Source: Rhodohalobacter sp. 614A
Lineage (GTDB): Bacteria; Bacteroidota; Rhodothermia; Balneolales; Balneolaceae
Assembly (NCBI RefSeq): GCF_021462415.1
Contig: NZ_JAKEDS010000001.1
Location: 1,894,273-1,958,272 of the forward strand
Direction of reading: 5' to 3'
Length of the DNA stretch: 64,000 nucleotides
Under the pieces are notes generated by a model. The model was not told the DNA's origin and searched no databases. It saw nothing but the letters and a program-made list of their open reading frames with translations. A program made the translations under genes and the position numbers. This document shows positions 46,359-55,528 of this stretch, one piece after another (within the stretch, counting starts at the first letter, position 1; each line of letters starts with the position of its first letter).

Positions 46359-46396
46359 CAAATTCCAGGGACAGGTATTAGGAAACAAGCTTTTCG

Positions 46397-46468
46397 TCAT
46401 TGCGAGCGAAGCGCGGCAATCTCCCATCATCATTTCATTAGAAGATTCCTTCATTTCATTCGCAATGA
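46397..46468. repeat. Palindromic dispersed-type element (TCATTGCGA ... TCGCAATGA)
   Basis: A 9-bp perfect inverted repeat at 46397-46405 and 46460-46468. The left end reads GTCATTGCGAGCGAAGCGC and then GGCAATCTC, a sequence type seen as small non-coding dispersed repeats in many bacterial genomes. It lies in the 217-bp gap between mutL and the glycosyltransferase. No coding potential. Confidence 0.6.
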
Positions 46469-46575
46469 GTGATACATATTTGCATTATCTTAACAGAATA
46501 TAGTTGCTTCTGAGTCTTCTACTCATTTATTTCGGGTAACTTTAAATCAACATCTATAGCTATCGGAGATTGTTC

Positions 46576-47706
46576 GTGAATATACTTGCAGTAGAACCTT
46601 TTTATAATGGATCTCACCGTGCCTTTCTGAAAGGTCTACAGGAACATTCACGGCATAATATTATCCCGATTAAGCTCGACTACCGGCGTTGGAAATGGCG
46701 AATGCATGGTGATTCGGTAAAACTCGCAGAGATGTCGGCCGAAGTGAATGAGGAAATTGACCTGCTTTTGGTGAGCAGTATGGCCAACCTTCCAGCCTTT
46801 TTGGCGCTGACCAATCCGCGATTTGCCCACACTCCAAAAATTATGATGATGCATGAAAATCAGCTCACCCAGCCCATGCCGGAAGGAGAGGAACGTGACA
46901 TCACCTATTGCTATATCAACTATTTGAGCATGTTGTCGGCAGATAAGCTTTTATTTTCGACAAGGTTTCATCTGAACGATTTGCTTGAAGCTCTGCCTGC
47001 ATTCCTGGAAAATTTTCCGGATGACAAGCACTATAAAACTGTGGATCAAATCAGGCAGAAGAGCCTGGTAATGTATCCCGGATTAGACCTGAAGGTTTTT
47101 GATGAACAACCGGATATCCGCCACAAAAATAAACGCCCGGTTATTGTTTGGAACCAGCGCTGGCAGTTCGACCGCAACCCGGCCATGTTTTTTAAAGTGC
47201 TGAACCGCCTGAATGATATTGACCTGGAGTTCGACCTGATTCTTGCAGGAGATACCAAACATCGCAAACCGGAAGAGTTTGAGCGTGCCTGGAAACGGTT
47301 TGGCGATCAGATTACGCATTTTGGTTACGTCGAAAATGTTGAAAATTACAGCAGGCTTCTTCATGCCGGCGATATTGTTGTATCCACAGCTACGTACGAA
47401 TTTTTCTGTGTGGCCATTATGGAAGCTATTTATTGTGGGTGTCATCCCTTGGTACCCAACCGGTTGCATTATCCCGAACTGATTCCTGAGAGTTTGCACA
47501 ACCCTTTGTTACATGCTCCTGTGTTGTATGATACGGAGGATGACCTCTTTCACAATCTTAAAAAACTGCTCACAGGAGAAACCAAACCTCTGCCCAAATC
47601 ATCCCTTCAAAATGTGAATAAACACTTGGATTGGAGTCAGATGATTGATCGTTATGATTCTCTTTTTGATGAACTGAAGGAGACAAAGAGTGTGGCTTCT
47701 TTTTAA
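46576..47706 (+). CDS. GTDC1/QTMAN-like glycosyltransferase (DUF3524), candidate tRNA-queuosine mannosyltransferase
   Basis: 376 residues from GTG 46576, which has GGAG at 7 nt; the TTG at 46570 is too close to it. The N-terminus ILAVEPFYNGSHRAFLKGL and the block RWKWRMHG define the DUF3524 domain. MHENQLTQPMP and YINYLSMLSADKLLFST follow. The second half is a GT-B sugar-nucleotide domain (WNQRWQFDRNP, LAGD, VVSTATYEFFCVAIMEAIYCG). The human member of this family (GTDC1/QTMAN) adds mannose to queuosine in tRNA-Asp. Activity in bacteria is not established to my knowledge. Confidence 0.82.
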   Translation: MNILAVEPFYNGSHRAFLKGLQEHSRHNIIPIKLDYRRWKWRMHGDSVKLAEMSAEVNEEIDLLLVSSMANLPAFLALTNPRFAHTPKIMMMHENQLTQPMPEGEERDITYCYINYLSMLSADKLLFSTRFHLNDLLEALPAFLENFPDDKHYKTVDQIRQKSLVMYPGLDLKVFDEQPDIRHKNKRPVIVWNQRWQFDRNPAMFFKVLNRLNDIDLEFDLILAGDTKHRKPEEFERAWKRFGDQITHFGYVENVENYSRLLHAGDIVVSTATYEFFCVAIMEAIYCGCHPLVPNRLHYPELIPESLHNPLLHAPVLYDTEDDLFHNLKKLLTGETKPLPKSSLQNVNKHLDWSQMIDRYDSLFDELKETKSVASF

Positions 47707-47709
47707 CCT

Positions 47710-48639
47710 CTATTGAGCTGCTTCCCGAACGAAGTCTGGCGTTACAGGATCTCCCTTGAAAAAATCGCCCCGTTTTCCCTGGCTCAGTGCCCATCGGTCT
47801 ATCCATGAAATTCCCCAATCTCCATAGACAGTTACAGGATGTTGATACGCTTCATCTTTCAAAACCTCACTCTGGGAGACAAATTCATACCCGTGTTTTT
47901 GGTACATCTCTGCGAGATCATCCATGTAGCGGGCATTCAGAAGGCTGGCATGCGTGAGGAGAGTTTGGGCAATCAAACGGTCGAAAAGTTCATGGGATAA
48001 TCTCTCGTAGAAAAGCAGTTTTTGTTCCATGTAATCCACATAGGCAGAACCTATTTTTTCCATCGATTCGGAATCGCTGCGTTCATAAGCTCTGTGATAA
48101 GCCAAAGCAAAAACATAATCTTCATTGTCGATGGTAACAGGAGCTTCGGTATACCCGTTTTGATTCAGAAAATTTCTCAGAGAGTCTGCGTGAGATTGTC
48201 GAAGTCCCATTCTTAAATATGGATGTCTAAAAAATTGGTACTCGGAATTATATTTCTCTGCCAGTTTCCTGGTTACTTTTTCACCTTTCAAAATATTTTC
48301 AGTGAAATCCTCAAACGGCACCTGATGGAAATTTGGATGAGAGTAGGTGTGATTGCCAAGTTCGTATCCGTTTCTCAGCCACATTTCAAGAAGATGAACC
48401 TGGTTTGAATTGAGTTCTCCATCGTTATACAGCTTCACTTCATTCACATACCCGATAGCCGGAATTTCATATTCGTCAAACGTATTGATCAGGTTTTGGG
48501 TGAGATCTTTTGCAAATTCGGGATCGTCAATACCGTACGTTACGACGGGTAGGTCATCTACGGTGATGGCCATTTTTTTGGTTTGAGCTTGTGCAACTGA
48601 ACAGATAAGAACAAGAAGAAAGGACAGGTAAATTTTCAA
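47710..48639 (-). CDS. Secreted polysaccharide deacetylase family protein
   Basis: 309 residues with a signal peptide (cleavage near AQAQ). NodB-type (CE4) motifs: AITVDDLP (Asp28-Asp29, catalytic base and metal ligand), NHTYSHPN (His97 and His101, metal ligands) and FFRHPYLR. The substrate, chitin-like glycan or peptidoglycan, cannot be decided. Its stop codon is 3 bp from that of the convergent QTMAN-like gene, with no terminator hairpin seen between them. Confidence 0.88.
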   Translation of the reverse strand: MKIYLSFLLVLICSVAQAQTKKMAITVDDLPVVTYGIDDPEFAKDLTQNLINTFDEYEIPAIGYVNEVKLYNDGELNSNQVHLLEMWLRNGYELGNHTYSHPNFHQVPFEDFTENILKGEKVTRKLAEKYNSEYQFFRHPYLRMGLRQSHADSLRNFLNQNGYTEAPVTIDNEDYVFALAYHRAYERSDSESMEKIGSAYVDYMEQKLLFYERLSHELFDRLIAQTLLTHASLLNARYMDDLAEMYQKHGYEFVSQSEVLKDEAYQHPVTVYGDWGISWIDRWALSQGKRGDFFKGDPVTPDFVREAAQ

Positions 48640-48646
48640 ATCAGAC

Positions 48647-49135
48647 TCAGTTTTTTAAAAGTACAGGTACCCAGACTTCTTCCTCAGCAAGAGGATCGTC
48701 TGGCCTGTAGTTTTCATTCATGATTTCGAAATGGGGGCGGTTGTCAAGTTCAAACCCGGAGTTCGGAAGCCATTCGCCAAAAATATATCGGGAGGTTTCC
48801 GGAAACTCGCTCGGCAAACCTCTATGGATGAAAATTGCATATTTGCCGGCAGGGATTGTATAAGTCTCTAATCCCTCAGGAATTTCATCATAGGATTCGA
48901 CTTCTGCAGCCGCCCATTTTTCAAAGGCCGTTTGCGGGGTGAACCGGCTGAATTCCAAATCTTCATCAAACACCTGGATGGAATAGAGATCACTGTTCTT
49001 AAGATTTGAGATCTCTTTTAGCCTTAGATGAAATTTATTCCACAACTCGAAAGTTCTGTTCTCGGCAAGTGACGTTCGGATCTTCATGCCGACCAGCTTT
49101 CTTTCGCTGATGGTTAATATCGTTGGCTCATCCAT
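48647..49135 (-). CDS. GyrI-like/AraC effector-binding domain protein
   Basis: 162 residues forming one SHS2-type effector-binding domain: ISERKLVGMKIRTSL at the start, the middle strand YDEIPEGLETYTIPAGKYAIFIHRG and the C-terminal IFGEWLPNSGFELDNRPHFEIM with the conserved Glu before the end. There is no DNA-binding domain. Such stand-alone proteins bind small amphipathic molecules or act like GyrI. It lies 7 bp upstream of the deacetylase on the same strand. Confidence 0.82.
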   Translation of the reverse strand: MDEPTILTISERKLVGMKIRTSLAENRTFELWNKFHLRLKEISNLKNSDLYSIQVFDEDLEFSRFTPQTAFEKWAAAEVESYDEIPEGLETYTIPAGKYAIFIHRGLPSEFPETSRYIFGEWLPNSGFELDNRPHFEIMNENYRPDDPLAEEEVWVPVLLKN

Positions 49136-49159
49136 AGATCAAAAAAGTATGGAGATTAT

Positions 49160-49627
49160 TTAAAAAATCCGGACCCAGGGACGGGCATCAATGGGAGAAA
49201 ACGGCCACGGGATAGACACAAGAATAATCAGCAAACCAATGGTAAACCAAATGGCGATGGTTTTGAATTTCTTCGTATCGTCTGCAAGCCGTTTGGCTTT
49301 TGCTGAACCGATGGTGATCAGAACAATGGCTATGATCATCAAAATGCTGTGTTCCATTCCGTAAAACCGTACGGCACTCTGCTTAACGGCATCACCAAAA
49401 TTCTGGAAAAGGTTGTGAATGATGGGACTTAGAGCATATAAACCAATCCCTACAAGCAACTGTGTATGGGCGATGATTACCGTAATATTTCGAAGTTTGT
49501 CATCTCGGGTGGTAAACACGTCGCCGGAAAACCATCCTTTATACATTCGGTACATGGTATAAATCAGGCTGATGAGAACAAACCATCTGAGCAAAGAATG
49601 AAGAATCAAAAGAATCGTGTAGATCAT
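49160..49627 (-). CDS. Four-helix membrane protein with conserved-looking histidines
   Basis: 155 residues from ATG 49627; a TTG three codons upstream is possible. Four membrane helices. Histidines lie in or near the helices (His10 in LHSLLRW, His54 in IIAHTQLLVG, His71, His93 in MEHSILMI), a pattern seen in small proteins annotated as cytochrome b-like in Bacteroidota, so heme binding is possible but not shown. It is 24 bp upstream of the effector-binding gene and same-strand. Confidence 0.7.
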   Translation of the reverse strand: MIYTILLILHSLLRWFVLISLIYTMYRMYKGWFSGDVFTTRDDKLRNITVIIAHTQLLVGIGLYALSPIIHNLFQNFGDAVKQSAVRFYGMEHSILMIIAIVLITIGSAKAKRLADDTKKFKTIAIWFTIGLLIILVSIPWPFSPIDARPWVRIF

Positions 49628-49817
49628 AGCAGACAAATAGGGGTTTTACGGTTTTAACGTCCGTCACAAAACTATGAATAAATCATCTATTATGTACCTT
49701 AAAAATTGTAATTATTCGGAGCCAATGACGTCCAAAATCTCCTGCATAATGATGGTTGGTTCTATCAATTCTTACAAGTTTAGCGGAAGGAAAGAATCAA
49801 CCTGTTAACAGACGTGT

Positions 49818-51083
49818 TTATTGACTTGTTTGTGCATGAGGTACCTGGGAATAAACAAGAATAGCTCCAAAAACAGCTAATATCGCTCCAACGGCAAAAG
49901 GTGTTAAAAATCCGAAGCGGATGGAATATCCGGAAAGAAATGCCCCTGATGAAACTCCGATACCGAACGATACAGTTAATATGGAAAGCTGGGTACTGAC
50001 CTGTCCTTTTTTAGCGAGATCGCCTGCAAGTGCGAGCGCCGGTGCAAACACGGATGCTGCGCAAATTCCCTGAAGGGCGCGGGCAATAATCATCTGTAAG
50101 GGAGTGGTAACAAATCCTTCGGCAAGAGTTATGGGAGCGAGAAATATCAAGCCGGTGACAATAAATATTTTTCTCCCGTAAACGTCGCTCAACTTTCCGA
50201 CAAGCGGTTGTACAATAGCCATCATTCCGATAAGTGCACTGAATTCCAGCGAAAACATAAAGGCGCCCTGCGAAAGGCGTTGATTGACCTGCGGTTCGAT
50301 GGCGGCTAATAATGCAAATCCTGTACTCATAATAAATGTAGCCAGTCCGAGAGCGAATATGGGATCAAGTGTTTTTCCCGGCTCGTCACTTGTAAAGCGA
50401 ATTTCTACTCCACCGCTGCTTGGGCGTGTCTCTTCAGGATCCTCTACGAGAAAAGCGACAAGTATTGCGCTGACGAGTGCGGCAAATCCGGCGATCATAA
50501 ATGTGGCGACAAATCCGCTGATTTCCCCAATAAAAGGTAATGTGTAAGGACCGGTTTCCAGGATAATTCCGCTGGCCAGCGGACCTGCACCAAAACCAAG
50601 CAGACGAAATGAATTATAAACTCCCATATTGCTGCCCCGGCTTTCCCGGCGACTCACTTCACTGACCAGCGCCACACTTGCGGTAATTGTTAAAGCGGCT
50701 GCAATTCCCTGAAGAGTACGAATGGCAAGTAAGGCTGCATAACTGTGTGCCACGATATACAACAGGTTCGTAAACATAAAAGCGACCAACCCGAACAATA
50801 CAAACGAACGGCGCTTGCCAATGCGGTCTGAAAACCGTCCGGTAAAAGGCTGGCAAAAACTACTTACCAGGCCGAATAATCCCAGTACAATTCCGGTTAC
50901 AAGGGATTCTGAGAAACCGAGAAAATTTCCGGTTACATTCCCGCTTGCTATGTAAAGGGGCAGAACCACAATTAAAAATGAATTCCCCATGGCATCAGCC
51001 ATGCGTGCAAACCCGAGTGCAATTACTCTGCGGTCGATTCCAAAAATGTCAGTACTTGTTGCGTCTATTACTTCTTTGCTCAT
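49818..51083 (-). CDS. MFS transporter
   Basis: 421 residues, about twelve membrane helices. The MFS motif A between helices 2 and 3 reads GRFSDRIGKRRSF, and its half-repeat between helices 8 and 9 reads GKLSDVYGRKIF. The large central loop carries EETRPSSGGVEIRFTSDE. It resembles drug-efflux members of the family (DHA1-like), but the substrate is not predictable. Alone in its transcription unit; 190 bp to the next gene downstream. Confidence 0.88.
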   Translation of the reverse strand: MSKEVIDATSTDIFGIDRRVIALGFARMADAMGNSFLIVVLPLYIASGNVTGNFLGFSESLVTGIVLGLFGLVSSFCQPFTGRFSDRIGKRRSFVLFGLVAFMFTNLLYIVAHSYAALLAIRTLQGIAAALTITASVALVSEVSRRESRGSNMGVYNSFRLLGFGAGPLASGIILETGPYTLPFIGEISGFVATFMIAGFAALVSAILVAFLVEDPEETRPSSGGVEIRFTSDEPGKTLDPIFALGLATFIMSTGFALLAAIEPQVNQRLSQGAFMFSLEFSALIGMMAIVQPLVGKLSDVYGRKIFIVTGLIFLAPITLAEGFVTTPLQMIIARALQGICAASVFAPALALAGDLAKKGQVSTQLSILTVSFGIGVSSGAFLSGYSIRFGFLTPFAVGAILAVFGAILVYSQVPHAQTSQ

Positions 51084-51131
51084 CAGATATTTTTTACATC
51101 ATTAACTAGATGCAAACGAGACCCTGTCTCC

Positions 51132-51851
51132 TTAAGTTCCCATATTAATTCTTTCGCTGGATTTATTTTTTAGCAAATATGAGAGAAGACGGTTCATCAC
51201 TTCCCGGGTAATTTTATAACGATTGGCATTGGCTGAAAGAATCTCCTGCTCAGACTGCACAAATGTTGATGGAACTAACTCATCCCTGCAATTCGCAACG
51301 AGTGCCTGCACAACATCCGGTGTCATTTCCAGGTGAAACTGAAGCCCAATAACTGAAGGTCCAATTTGAAATGCCTGATTTTTACAGGCGTTGCTTCCGG
51401 CCAATAGCGTAGCTTCTTTTGGGAGATCAAAAGTTTCACCATGCCAGTGAAATACACTAAGAGAATAAGGAAATGTGAAACATGATGATGTTTCAGGCAA
51501 TACACTGGTGACGGGAAACCAACCAATCTCTTTTTCAGAATTTGGATACACTTTCGATCCCAGGGCACTGGCAATAAGTTGTGCTCCGAGGCAGATCCCC
51601 AGAATGGGTTTTCCTGTATCAATCATTTCCCGAATAAATTTCTTCTCTTCAACAAGCCAGGGGTATTTTTCCTCTTCATTTACGCTCATTGGACCACCCA
51701 TTATTATCAATACATCTATGTCATTTGGGTCAGGCAGAATAGTCGATTCAAAAAACCGTGTTCCGGTTATCTCAAAACCTTGATCCAGAAGCCAGGCTTC
51801 GATAGTGCCCAGCCCTTCAAACGAAACATGTTGCAGATAATGAGCGCGCAT
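51132..51851 (-). CDS. Class I glutamine amidotransferase
   Basis: 239 residues, a single GATase-1 domain. IIMGGPMSV, nucleophile Cys87 in GICLGAQLIA, and His173/Glu175 in LQFHLEMTPD complete the catalytic triad. It has no synthetase partner domain. Stand-alone enzymes of this type (YfeJ/GuaA-like) hydrolyse glutamine or gamma-glutamyl compounds. Its neighbours, the MFS transporter and an acetyltransferase, give no pathway hint. Confidence 0.88.
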   Translation of the reverse strand: MRAHYLQHVSFEGLGTIEAWLLDQGFEITGTRFFESTILPDPNDIDVLIIMGGPMSVNEEEKYPWLVEEKKFIREMIDTGKPILGICLGAQLIASALGSKVYPNSEKEIGWFPVTSVLPETSSCFTFPYSLSVFHWHGETFDLPKEATLLAGSNACKNQAFQIGPSVIGLQFHLEMTPDVVQALVANCRDELVPSTFVQSEQEILSANANRYKITREVMNRLLSYLLKNKSSERINMGT

Positions 51852-51914
51852 GGGGAGTTTATTCTAATAGGGGTAGTAAAGTAAGTCGGGGCCTTAAGAT
51901 AGATGAATCGGAAA

Positions 51915-52466
51915 TTAGTTTCTTTCGAAATATTCCTTTTTTGTGATTCGATACTGAATCAGGCTGAGATATTGATCGTCTTTTCGAATATGATCCACCA
52001 ATTCCCCCTCTTTAACCATTCCGTTTTTGATCATGACTTTACCCGAAGCAGGATTTTCAATCAGGTGGGTGGCGTAAATTTTATGAAGACCGGCTTTTTC
52101 GAATCCAAATTTCAAAACCTCACCGGCCGCTTCGGTTACAAACCCCTGATTCCAGAACGGTTCGCCAATCCAAAAACCAAGCTCCGCATTATTAAAACGT
52201 TTGTTAACTCTGAGACCGATGCCTCCCATGAGTTCATTATCCGCCAACCGACAGATTGCAAACACAAAATGATTTTGATCTTCAAATCCTTCATTCGCCA
52301 TATTTATCCAGAAAATGGCGTCTTTTTCGCTGTATGGATACGGCATGTTCAGTGTCATTCGCGACACCTTCGGGTTATGTGCGTACTTCACCATATTTGG
52401 GATATCCCTGGCTCCGGGTATTCTTAACCTGAGGCGGGTGGTTTCTATGACGGGAAGTGAATCCAA
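51915..52466 (-). CDS. GNAT family N-acetyltransferase (RimJ/RimL type)
   Basis: 183 residues. IETTRLRLRIPGARDIPNM opens the RimJ/RimL-like domain; LGFWIGEPFWNQGFVTEAAGEVLKF carries the acetyl-CoA loop region; the end ATHLIENPASGKVMIKNGM is typical. The start is TTG 52466 in front of the first strand; no ATG precedes it in frame. The acceptor could be a ribosomal N-terminus or a small amine. 186 bp upstream to the lipase gene contain nothing recognised. Confidence 0.88.
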   Translation of the reverse strand: MDSLPVIETTRLRLRIPGARDIPNMVKYAHNPKVSRMTLNMPYPYSEKDAIFWINMANEGFEDQNHFVFAICRLADNELMGGIGLRVNKRFNNAELGFWIGEPFWNQGFVTEAAGEVLKFGFEKAGLHKIYATHLIENPASGKVMIKNGMVKEGELVDHIRKDDQYLSLIQYRITKKEYFERN

Positions 52467-52652
52467 TGTTGTACAGCGTGGATGTGGTGAATGGATTTTA
52501 AAGCAAGTTGTTCATCAAACCTTGGTTAAAAATAGATAGTAGCTGAAAAATTACAGCCAAGCAAGAAATGTAAAGTAAAAGTCGGGCGTGGAATGAATTT
52601 TACGGACCAGCCAAATTATCCAACTCTGAAAGCAACGTTTTTGTCGACTGAT

Positions 52653-53966
52653 TTATCCTTGTAACCATTTCAGCAAAATAGGCCATGTCCACCTTGTAAA
52701 CAGCCAGTAACACAAATATGGAATTCCCAGGATCAGGACAAGGGCAATGGCGCCTTTAAAAAACCACCCGGTTATTGTTACAAATAAAGGTGGATCAGGT
52801 ATTTTTAAATCATTCGTGATATTCCCTAAGTCATCTTCAAACTTTGTGGTTTCATCAGAGAAATAGTTGGCATAGTTATTCTTTAAATGCGAATAGCTTG
52901 AACGCATGAGGTACAGCAAAACCCCGGCAAGTAAAATAAATGGCGCAATCATAATGAAAATGCCCTGAACCGGAAATTTGATAAAGGGTATATATTTTTC
53001 TGCCTGGTTATACCAATGCAACAGGCGTTCACCAAAAGATGGTTTGGCGGGTTTGGTTTCAAATGCAGACTTCGAAGTGAGGGATGAGTATGATCCAAGA
53101 TCTGAAAATGACCCGTATTTTAGTGCGTTATTTTCCTGCATAAAAAGCTGGTAAATCGGTTCAAGAAATCCCTCATCGGATTGTTTATTCTTTGCTTCAT
53201 CTTCAAAATATACATGGCCATCGGCACTTAAATAGACAAGTTTTCCTACATGGTTAAAACCCTGCCATGAGTAGGGGACTTTAGAAACCAAATCAAGTTT
53301 GTTTACCACACGCAGCGTAACCGAACCAAGTGTCTTTTTGGGATCGGACTTGAGTTGAAAATTCTCATATGAATCAGCAGTTGACAAAAAACTGGAACGC
53401 GGGGCGCCAAAGGTGACAACTTCGGTTATATCATACTCAGGAGCTAATTCCAGTGCGGCGACATGGGCAATTGCACCCCCGAGGGAATGTCCGAAAATAG
53501 CGATGCTGCTAAATTTATCCTTATTTTCATTGAGCCAGTTCTGTACCTCTTTACGTACACTCCGCCATGAATGCCCGAAGCCGAAATGTACGATAGGCCG
53601 ATACCACGGGATAAAAAGCAAATCTACGGTGGCATCGCGTAAAATATCGGGCCATGAATCAGTTCCGCGAAATGCGATATACGCTTTTTGATCGCGCACG
53701 CAACACAAACCTTGTGTACCCACCCAACTGTTTAGTGGAAAAAAATCTGTAAAATTGTGATCAGCCAGGTATTTCTCGGCAACCTTGCTATGACTGTAAG
53801 CTATATAACTGAGCCGCAGTCCTTCCCTGATTTTCGAAATCTTTTCTTGATGGAGCTTTTTTTGCTGTTCTTCAAGCTCTTTCTGTTTCTCAGCAGCCTT
53901 CTTTTTTAGTTCTTCCTCTCGTTTTTTCTTCTGATCAAGCAGATATTTGGCGCTAATAATTTCCAT
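52653..53966 (-). CDS. Class 3 lipase-like protein with coiled coil and two C-terminal membrane helices
   Basis: 437 residues. Residues about 8-48 are a Lys/Glu-rich coiled coil. The lipase-3 fold follows: KAYIAFRGTDSW, nucleophile Ser161 in FGHSLGGAIAH, VTFGAPRSSF, and a plausible Asp (NKLDLVSKVP) and His. Membrane helices lie near 325-350 and 405-432. There is no signal peptide, so the lipase part probably faces the cytoplasm and acts on membrane lipids. This membrane-tethered layout is unlike secreted lipases. Confidence 0.82.
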   Translation of the reverse strand: MEIISAKYLLDQKKKREEELKKKAAEKQKELEEQQKKLHQEKISKIREGLRLSYIAYSHSKVAEKYLADHNFTDFFPLNSWVGTQGLCCVRDQKAYIAFRGTDSWPDILRDATVDLLFIPWYRPIVHFGFGHSWRSVRKEVQNWLNENKDKFSSIAIFGHSLGGAIAHVAALELAPEYDITEVVTFGAPRSSFLSTADSYENFQLKSDPKKTLGSVTLRVVNKLDLVSKVPYSWQGFNHVGKLVYLSADGHVYFEDEAKNKQSDEGFLEPIYQLFMQENNALKYGSFSDLGSYSSLTSKSAFETKPAKPSFGERLLHWYNQAEKYIPFIKFPVQGIFIMIAPFILLAGVLLYLMRSSYSHLKNNYANYFSDETTKFEDDLGNITNDLKIPDPPLFVTITGWFFKGAIALVLILGIPYLCYWLFTRWTWPILLKWLQG

Positions 53967-54167
53967 AAATCCCCCGCGATTTTGGAATCAGGTTGTCGTT
54001 TAAAAGCTCGGTTTGTCAGGTTTTAAAGCGTCGGATGAAAACTTCTAAGGATAAGCCAAAATGAAACAACCTCTTGACGTGCCAACGCCTGATGTAATTA
54101 TTATCAATTTCCTTCAAATATTCCAATTCTAAATGGAAGATTTCTGGCTGTTCATCCTAAACCAGAA

Positions 54168-54392
54168 CTACGCTTTTGAAGGTGTATATTTGATCGCTTT
54201 GAAAATAACGATTAATAAGTAAACCAAATAAACACCAATATTAACGATTCCTATCCTGATGATTTGGGCCAGGTCTATCTCTCCTGAATATGGATCTAAC
54301 TCAGTCATAACAAAATACGTCATGAGTAAACTGATTAAAGCAAAAACTCCCAACGTAAAACAAAGCCACATGTGTGTTCTTAAATTTTTCAT
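54168..54392 (-). CDS. Small two-helix membrane protein
   Basis: 74 residues, with two membrane helices (MWLCFTLGVFALISLLMTYF and IGIVNIGVYLVYLLIVIF) joined by an acidic loop (ELDPYSGEIDL). Located alone between the lipase-like gene and the AraC regulator on the same strand. No family recognised. Confidence 0.55.
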   Translation of the reverse strand: MKNLRTHMWLCFTLGVFALISLLMTYFVMTELDPYSGEIDLAQIIRIGIVNIGVYLVYLLIVIFKAIKYTPSKA

Positions 54393-54558
54393 ACTAGTCT
54401 TGATGTAGAAGTTAGAAGCCCGAGTTTTGAAGCGTAGAGGGCCAACGGATCATATAAATGTGTGAAAAGAAGCAGTTGCAGGCAAGCCTGAATGATAGAT
54501 GAATTCTTGCATATACATTAACCAAAGGAGTCAGTTTTTAGCCATCAGTGCTATTTTT

Positions 54559-55473
54559 TTAATTAAACGACTGACGGAAACCGGAAGGAGAGAGGTTGGT
54601 TTTGCTTTTGAATAATTTGCTGAAAGACTGCGAATGTTCAAATCCCAATTCGTAAGCAATTTCGGTAATCGACAAATCCGTCGTGGAGAGTTTTTCTTTG
54701 GCTTTTTCGATCAGCTTGTTGTGGATATGCTGCTGGGTGGTTTGACCGGTTAACACCTTGAGCAGCGAGCTCAGGTAATTTGGGGAAAGGTGCAGTTCAT
54801 CCGCTATTTGTTGAACAGTTGGCAGGCCTTTGGTTATCAGGTCATCACTATCAAAATAATCCGCCAGTATCTGTTCTAATTGATCAAGCACCTGGTGATT
54901 ACTTTTCTTCCTTGTGAGAAACTGTCGATGATAAAACCGTTGTCCATAATTGAGCAAAGTTTCCACCTGTGAGACAATAATTTGCTGGGAAAACGAATCA
55001 ATATTGCCGTGATATTCCTGCCGGATGTTTTCAATAATACCCAGCATGGTGGCTTCTTCTTTTTTGGAGAGAAAAAGCGCCTCATTTACGGAATAATCAA
55101 AAAAATCATATTCTTTCATCTTTGCGGCCAGATGTGTATTCCACACAAAATCAGGATGAATAAGCAGCATCCACCCGGATCGTTCGGGCGAATCTTCAGG
55201 ATTTCCGGCAATACTAAATACCTGTTGCGGAGCAATGAAAAACATCACTCCTTCATCAAAATCGTATTCCTGTTGACCATATTTGAAAATGCCGTTCACC
55301 TTCCGCTTCAGTGAAATGGAATAAAAATCGAACACCCATCCCACGCCCATCAAATCCGCATTATGTCGGATAGCGGCATAATCAACAACACTGATTAGAG
55401 GGTGTTCAGGTTCGGGCAATCCACGGGAGCGGTGAAATTCACTGATGGTTTTTATACGGTGAACACTAGCCAT
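54559..55473 (-). CDS. AraC family transcriptional regulator
   Basis: 304 residues. An N-terminal cupin-like sensor domain (about 20-190, including YDFDEGVMFFIAPQQVF) and a C-terminal double helix-turn-helix (about 205-302) with VQQIADELHLSPNYLSSLLK and ITEIAYELGFEHSQSFSKLFK. It is the last gene after NmrA-like and SDR genes on the same strand, 55 bp after the SDR stop. A pair of direct repeats with 21-bp spacing lies upstream of the first gene and is its best candidate operator. Confidence 0.92.
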   Translation of the reverse strand: MASVHRIKTISEFHRSRGLPEPEHPLISVVDYAAIRHNADLMGVGWVFDFYSISLKRKVNGIFKYGQQEYDFDEGVMFFIAPQQVFSIAGNPEDSPERSGWMLLIHPDFVWNTHLAAKMKEYDFFDYSVNEALFLSKKEEATMLGIIENIRQEYHGNIDSFSQQIIVSQVETLLNYGQRFYHRQFLTRKKSNHQVLDQLEQILADYFDSDDLITKGLPTVQQIADELHLSPNYLSSLLKVLTGQTTQQHIHNKLIEKAKEKLSTTDLSITEIAYELGFEHSQSFSKLFKSKTNLSPSGFRQSFN

Positions 55474-55528
55474 GTTTTTCGGTTTTATTCGGTCTGTTTA
55501 CAAACATTTTATGGGTGATGGAACATTC

